In this document: positions 60,591 through 64,000 of the stretch, one piece after another | Numbering within the stretch: the first letter of the stretch is position 1 | How the letters are laid out: every line of letters starts with the position of its first letter | Source of the DNA: DATAEE01 sp963725145 | GTDB lineage: Bacteria; Acidobacteriota; Vicinamibacteria; Vicinamibacterales; 2-12-FULL-66-21 | Direction of reading: 5' to 3' | Assembly (NCBI GenBank): GCA_963725145.1 | Contig: CAVRXL010000013.1 | Span: forward strand, 868,001 to 932,000 | DNA: 64,000 nt | Notes under the pieces: model-generated | The model's database searches: none | What the model saw: only the letters and a program-made list of their open reading frames with translations | What the model was told of the DNA's origin: nothing | Program-made: the position numbers and the translations under genes

Positions 60591-62942
60591 CTACCAAGAG
60601 TGGAGCGTGCACGCCGCGCCCGGCTCGGAGCCGGCCAGGAACGCCTCCCGGTAGATGCGCGGGCAGCCGCGCTGCGCCAGCCGGCCGGTGTCGCGATCGA
60701 TGTCGACGAGGGTCACGCCGGTGGGAGGCTCGAACGGCTTGTTCGGCCGGCCCGCAAGGGCGCGCATCATGAACGAGGTCCAGATCGGCAGCGCCGCCTG
60801 GGTCCCGCTGAGGCCGATGGGCCGGTTGTCGTCGAGGCCGACCCAGACGACCGTCAGGAGCTCTGGCGTGAAGCCGACGAACCAGGCGTCGCGGAGGTCG
60901 TTGGTCGTTCCGGACTTGCCGGCGGCGTCCAGCGCGAAGCCGGCGGCGCGCGCGCCGAAGCCGGTGCCTTCGTTCAGCACGCTCCGCATCATGTTCATGA
61001 CGAGAAACGTCGTGTCCTCGCGGGCGATCTGCTTCGTCCGGCCCTGCGGGGGCGCGACTTCCTTGCCTCCGTCGGCGACCTTGTCGATCGCGCGCAGCGG
61101 CCGCATCACGCCGCCGTTGGCGAACAGCGTATAGGCCGTGGCGATCTCGAGCGGCGTCGCCTCGAAGACGCCGAGCGCGATCGACGGATACGGCTTCGGC
61201 GGGGTGCCCGCGCCGATCTTCTTCCAGAGCGACGCCACCTGATCGTAGCCGGTGCTTTCCGCCACTTTCACCGCGACGATGTTGCGGGAGAGGGCCAGCG
61301 CGCGGCGGAGCGTGATCTCGCCGTCGTATTCCCCCTCGTAGTTCGCCGGCGCGTACGGCGGCTGGTCCTCGAAGAGGAACTCCGACGGCTCGTCCCAGAC
61401 GAGCGTCGCGGGCGTCAGATCGGTGCGGGCGAGCTCCGCGGCGCGCTCGAACGCCGCCAGGTACACGAACGGCTTGAAGACCGACCCGGGCTGCCGCCGG
61501 GCCGTCACCGCGCGGTTGAACTGGGACTGGTTGTACGAGCGGCCGCCGACCAGCGCCAGGATGTCTCCGGTGCGCGGGTCGGCGGCGATGAGCGCCGACT
61601 GCGCCGGAGGACGCTTGCGGCGCGCCAGGACCTTGTCGACCGGCACGAGCCCGTCGCGCATGACGTCCTCGGCGATCCGCTGCAGGTGCAGGTCGAGCGT
61701 CGTGTAGACGTCGACCGGCTTGTCGCCGCGCGCCAGGTCGGGGCGCCAGGCCTGGATCTCCTGACCGATGTAGTCGACGAAGTACGGCGCTTCGGAGTCG
61801 AGCGCGCGCGCCGCAATCGCCACCGGCTCGAGCGACGCGCGTTCCGCCGCCTCGGTGCTCACGTAGCCCGCATCGGCCATCGCCCGTAGTACGGTGTTGC
61901 GCCGTTCCTTCGCGCGCGCCGTGTCACGGAACGGGGAGTGGCGGGCGGTCTGGATGACGCCGGCGATCATCGCCCCCTCGGAGAGCGTCACGTTCGCGAC
62001 GTCCTTGCCGAAGATCAGGCGCGACGCCTCGGCGACGCCGTGGATCGCGAACGATCCGCGCTGGCCGAGATACACATCGTTCAGATAGAGCTCGAGGATC
62101 TCGTCCTTCGTCGCGCGCCCCTCGAGCACGATCGACATGAACTGTTCCTTCAGCTTTCGCCGGTAGGCGGCAAGCGATCGCCGGCCGGTGGCCTGCTCGA
62201 TCTCCATCTGGTCGGTCAGGAAGAAGTTGCGCGCGAGCTGCTGGGTGATCGTGCTCGCGCCGCTGTAGAGCCGATCGCCGAAGAGATTCGAGACCAGCGC
62301 GCCGACGATCCGGATGGGATCGATCCCGGGATGCTCGTAGAACCGGCGATCCTCGATCGCGAGGACGGCGTTGACGAGCTGTTTCGGGATCTGCGCGAGC
62401 GGCACCATGCGGCGCTTCTCGCGTCCCGCGTTGACGAGCCCGGTGAGCAGCGGCGGCTCGAGCGTCAGACGATCGACCCGCCCGGCCTTCGCGGCCCCGA
62501 CCGCCTCGATACGCTCCAGCGCGTTCAGCTCGGTGCCCGGCTTCCCGGTCCGGCGGAACACGATCCGCATCAGCTTTGCGCCATGCGAACCGGCGCGCGG
62601 GATGAGCGCGATCGCCTCGCGGCCGATCGCGAACTCGCCCGGCTTCTCCGCCCGCGCGCGGTGCGCGTAGCCCAGATCGTTCAACCGGTCGACGAGCTGA
62701 GCGGGCGACAGCGCCTGCCCCGGCCGGAGCTCGAGCGCGCGGGCGAAGACCCGCGGTTCGGCGCGCGTCCGCTCGCCGTGCAGCCGCTCGTCGATCATGC
62801 GGCCGAACGTGACGTAATAACGGGAGAGGATGACGACGGACACGAGGGCGAGGACCGACAGCACGACGAGCGGCCAGCGCCATCGCCAGAGGATCTGGGG
62901 CAGCCGCCTCCGCGCGCGGGGCGGGGTCGTCGGGGTTGTCAT
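60591..62942 (-). CDS. Class A penicillin-binding protein (PBP1 type)
   Basis: A 783-residue bifunctional enzyme: N-terminal membrane helix (about 21-41), UB2H-like region, GT51 transglycosylase (AIEDRRFYEHPGIDP, GASTITQQLARN), transpeptidase SxxK in QPGSVFKPFVY, SxN in LSRNIV, KSGT in AAGKSGTTNDLRDAW. It polymerises and crosslinks peptidoglycan. A UB2H-like domain suggests PBP1b rather than PBP1a. The two C-terminal cysteines (RGCPRIY and AACTLHSW) may form a disulphide. Confidence 0.92.
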   Translation of the reverse strand: MTTPTTPPRARRRLPQILWRWRWPLVVLSVLALVSVVILSRYYVTFGRMIDERLHGERTRAEPRVFARALELRPGQALSPAQLVDRLNDLGYAHRARAEKPGEFAIGREAIALIPRAGSHGAKLMRIVFRRTGKPGTELNALERIEAVGAAKAGRVDRLTLEPPLLTGLVNAGREKRRMVPLAQIPKQLVNAVLAIEDRRFYEHPGIDPIRIVGALVSNLFGDRLYSGASTITQQLARNFFLTDQMEIEQATGRRSLAAYRRKLKEQFMSIVLEGRATKDEILELYLNDVYLGQRGSFAIHGVAEASRLIFGKDVANVTLSEGAMIAGVIQTARHSPFRDTARAKERRNTVLRAMADAGYVSTEAAERASLEPVAIAARALDSEAPYFVDYIGQEIQAWRPDLARGDKPVDVYTTLDLHLQRIAEDVMRDGLVPVDKVLARRKRPPAQSALIAADPRTGDILALVGGRSYNQSQFNRAVTARRQPGSVFKPFVYLAAFERAAELARTDLTPATLVWDEPSEFLFEDQPPYAPANYEGEYDGEITLRRALALSRNIVAVKVAESTGYDQVASLWKKIGAGTPPKPYPSIALGVFEATPLEIATAYTLFANGGVMRPLRAIDKVADGGKEVAPPQGRTKQIAREDTTFLVMNMMRSVLNEGTGFGARAAGFALDAAGKSGTTNDLRDAWFVGFTPELLTVVWVGLDDNRPIGLSGTQAALPIWTSFMMRALAGRPNKPFEPPTGVTLVDIDRDTGRLAQRGCPRIYREAFLAGSEPGAACTLHSW

Positions 62943-63137
62943 CTACGTCTAATCAATACCGGGGCTCCGCTCCGGACCCCGGCTCGGTCGCTTGCGGGGG
63001 CCCCATGCCCCGCGCCGCTCCCTCGCAGGCGCGCCGTGCGCGCCTAAGCATTGTAAGTCGCCGGTGGACATGGCTGACCGCTGTTTCGGCCGGAGCCGAA
63101 CGCGGCGATATACTCGGTTTCAGCGAGGCCCAGGAAC
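62943..63137. other. Intergenic region upstream of the receptor gene
   Basis: 195 bp between divergent genes, with CCGGGG/CCCCGG (62959-62982) and GGCGCGC/GCGCGCC (63029-63045) palindromes. The latter is followed by CTAAG rather than CTAC, so it may be a decayed REP-like copy. TATACT at 63109-63114, 23 nt before ATG 63138, could be the receptor promoter; no -35 box is clear. Confidence 0.4.
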
Positions 63138-64000
63138 ATGATGACCAAGGTGTGGCTCCGGCTTCTCGTCGCGTTGCTCTGCGCCTCTCCCGCGTTCGCC
63201 CAGTCCCAGGCGATCAACGGCACCATCGAAGGTACGATTACAGACGACTCCGGCGCGGTGCTGCCGGGCGTGACGGTGACCGCGACCAATCTCGATACCG
63301 GCGCATCGCGCAGCGTGCTCTCGAACGAGGCCGGCGTCTACCGCGCGCCGCTGCTCCCGCTCGGCACCTACCGTGTCACCGCGGAGCTCACGGGATTCAA
63401 GAAGTTCGAGCAGGCGGGCATCGTGCTCACCGCCGGCGAGACGGCTGTCGTCAACCTCCGGCTCGGCGTCGGCACGGTCACCGAAACCGTCTCTGTGAAC
63501 GCCGACTCGTCGGTCGTCGATACCGGCCGCATCGATCAGGGGCGTACGCTCAACGAGCGCGAGCTCAAGACGCTGCCGCTCACCTCGCGCAACCCGTACA
63601 ACTTCGCGCTGCTGCAGCCCGGCGTGACCGGCTTCGAGACCCAGGAGTTCGGCGTGCCGCGGTTGACGGCGAACGGCGCCCTGCTCCGCGTGAACTACCA
63701 GATCGACGGCAACAACAACACCCAGAAGGACCGCGCCGGCCTCCGCCAGATGCCGATGTCGGAGGTCATGATCCGCGAAGTCAAGGTCATCACCACCGGC
63801 TACGCGCCGGAGTTCGGCCAGACGATGGGGATGGTCTACAACGCGATCACGCCGTCGGGCACGAACACCGTGAAAGGGGAGGCGAGCTATCGCTTCCAGC
63901 GGAAGGCCTTCGCGGCGACGCCGTTCTTCGCGCCGGCAAACGCCGACAAGCCGCCGACCGACGTCGATCTGTTCACGGTCGATCTGGGCGGGCCGATCGT
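63138..64000 (+). CDS. Oar-like TonB-dependent receptor (5' part)
   Basis: Open to the window edge, 287 complete codons. Signal peptide cut after PAFAQ, then a carboxypeptidase-regulatory-like domain (GTIEGTITDDSGAVLPGVTVTA in part), typical VTETVSVNADSSVVDTGR, RTLNERELKTLPLTSRNPYN plug segment (both in part) and NYQIDGNNNTQKDRAGL. This is the classic acidobacterial Oar-type start. ATG 63141 is also possible. No STN domain, unlike the receptor at 23148. Confidence 0.9.
   Translation, partial: MMTKVWLRLLVALLCASPAFAQSQAINGTIEGTITDDSGAVLPGVTVTATNLDTGASRSVLSNEAGVYRAPLLPLGTYRVTAELTGFKKFEQAGIVLTAGETAVVNLRLGVGTVTETVSVNADSSVVDTGRIDQGRTLNERELKTLPLTSRNPYNFALLQPGVTGFETQEFGVPRLTANGALLRVNYQIDGNNNTQKDRAGLRQMPMSEVMIREVKVITTGYAPEFGQTMGMVYNAITPSGTNTVKGEASYRFQRKAFAATPFFAPANADKPPTDVDLFTVDLGGPI

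Noticed and set aside
60036..61889. A 617-codon + strand open frame
   Set aside because: It runs antisense to xdhC and the PBP gene, with biased composition and no domain.
63029..63045. Seventh GTAG palindrome
   Set aside because: The palindrome is perfect but the head is CTTAG-like rather than GTAG, so it is at best a decayed copy.

Overview
The window reads as a chromosomal segment of a high-GC Gram-negative bacterium, most likely an Acidobacteriota member of the Vicinamibacteria type. The grounds are gene content, not a database match. There are two very long MacB/FtsX-type orphan ABC permeases (the acidobacterial ADOP type), one of them coupled to PadR. There is a membrane-anchored winged-helix protein with a PD40/TolB propeller, and two TonB-dependent receptors with carboxypeptidase-regulatory-like N-termini, one of the acidobacterial Oar type. 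LptE, PilT and class A PBP genes indicate a diderm envelope. No tRNA, rRNA, CRISPR array, prophage or plasmid backbone was seen.

1-28.4 kb is accessory and almost entirely on the + strand. It holds many short units: amidohydrolase, ankyrin protein, GNAT, secreted phosphoesterase, four DinB-like proteins, a phosphatase whose domain order looks circularly permuted, MsrB, macro domain, PEP-mutase-like, MmcQ/YjbR, an L12-C-terminal-like membrane protein, UxuA-like, GH44, YdcF, NIPSNAP, esterase, RibD-C/DHFR-like, TMEM175-like, MetX-like hydrolase and DUF1579. A sigma factor, a FecR-like protein and a TonB receptor with an STN domain (21.6-25.7 kb) overlap by 4 nt each and look like one surface-signalling operon. 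A serine hydrolase, an HDAC-like amidohydrolase and a methyltransferase follow.

28.4-57 kb is mostly core. It carries leuS-lptE-holA facing rpsT, an S4 protein, PadR+ADOP, a lytic transglycosylase, alaS, the wHTH-PD40 regulator with a receiver-PilZ protein, pilT-recX, ilvE, a Ser/Thr kinase with a zinc-ribbon tail, rsmE, prmA and hrcA-grpE-dnaJ under a CIRCE operator. An IS110/IS1111-type element sits between dnaJ and prmA and splits the usual heat-shock cluster. 57-64 kb holds a second ADOP permease, XdhC, a class A PBP and the start of an Oar-like receptor.

Two kinds of small repeat run through the window. One is GTAG-headed short palindromes (REP-like), six copies, two of which contain the stop codon of a gene. 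The other is degenerate tandem arrays, mainly of 7-bp units, lying at gene starts. Three of these sit directly against or contain start codons (28.5, 34.1, 48.6 kb), one encodes the signal-peptide core of lptE, and one adds 33 in-frame residues to the leuS editing domain. Several promoters have a TATAAT-like -10 box only 7-10 nt upstream of the start codon, which suggests leaderless transcripts.
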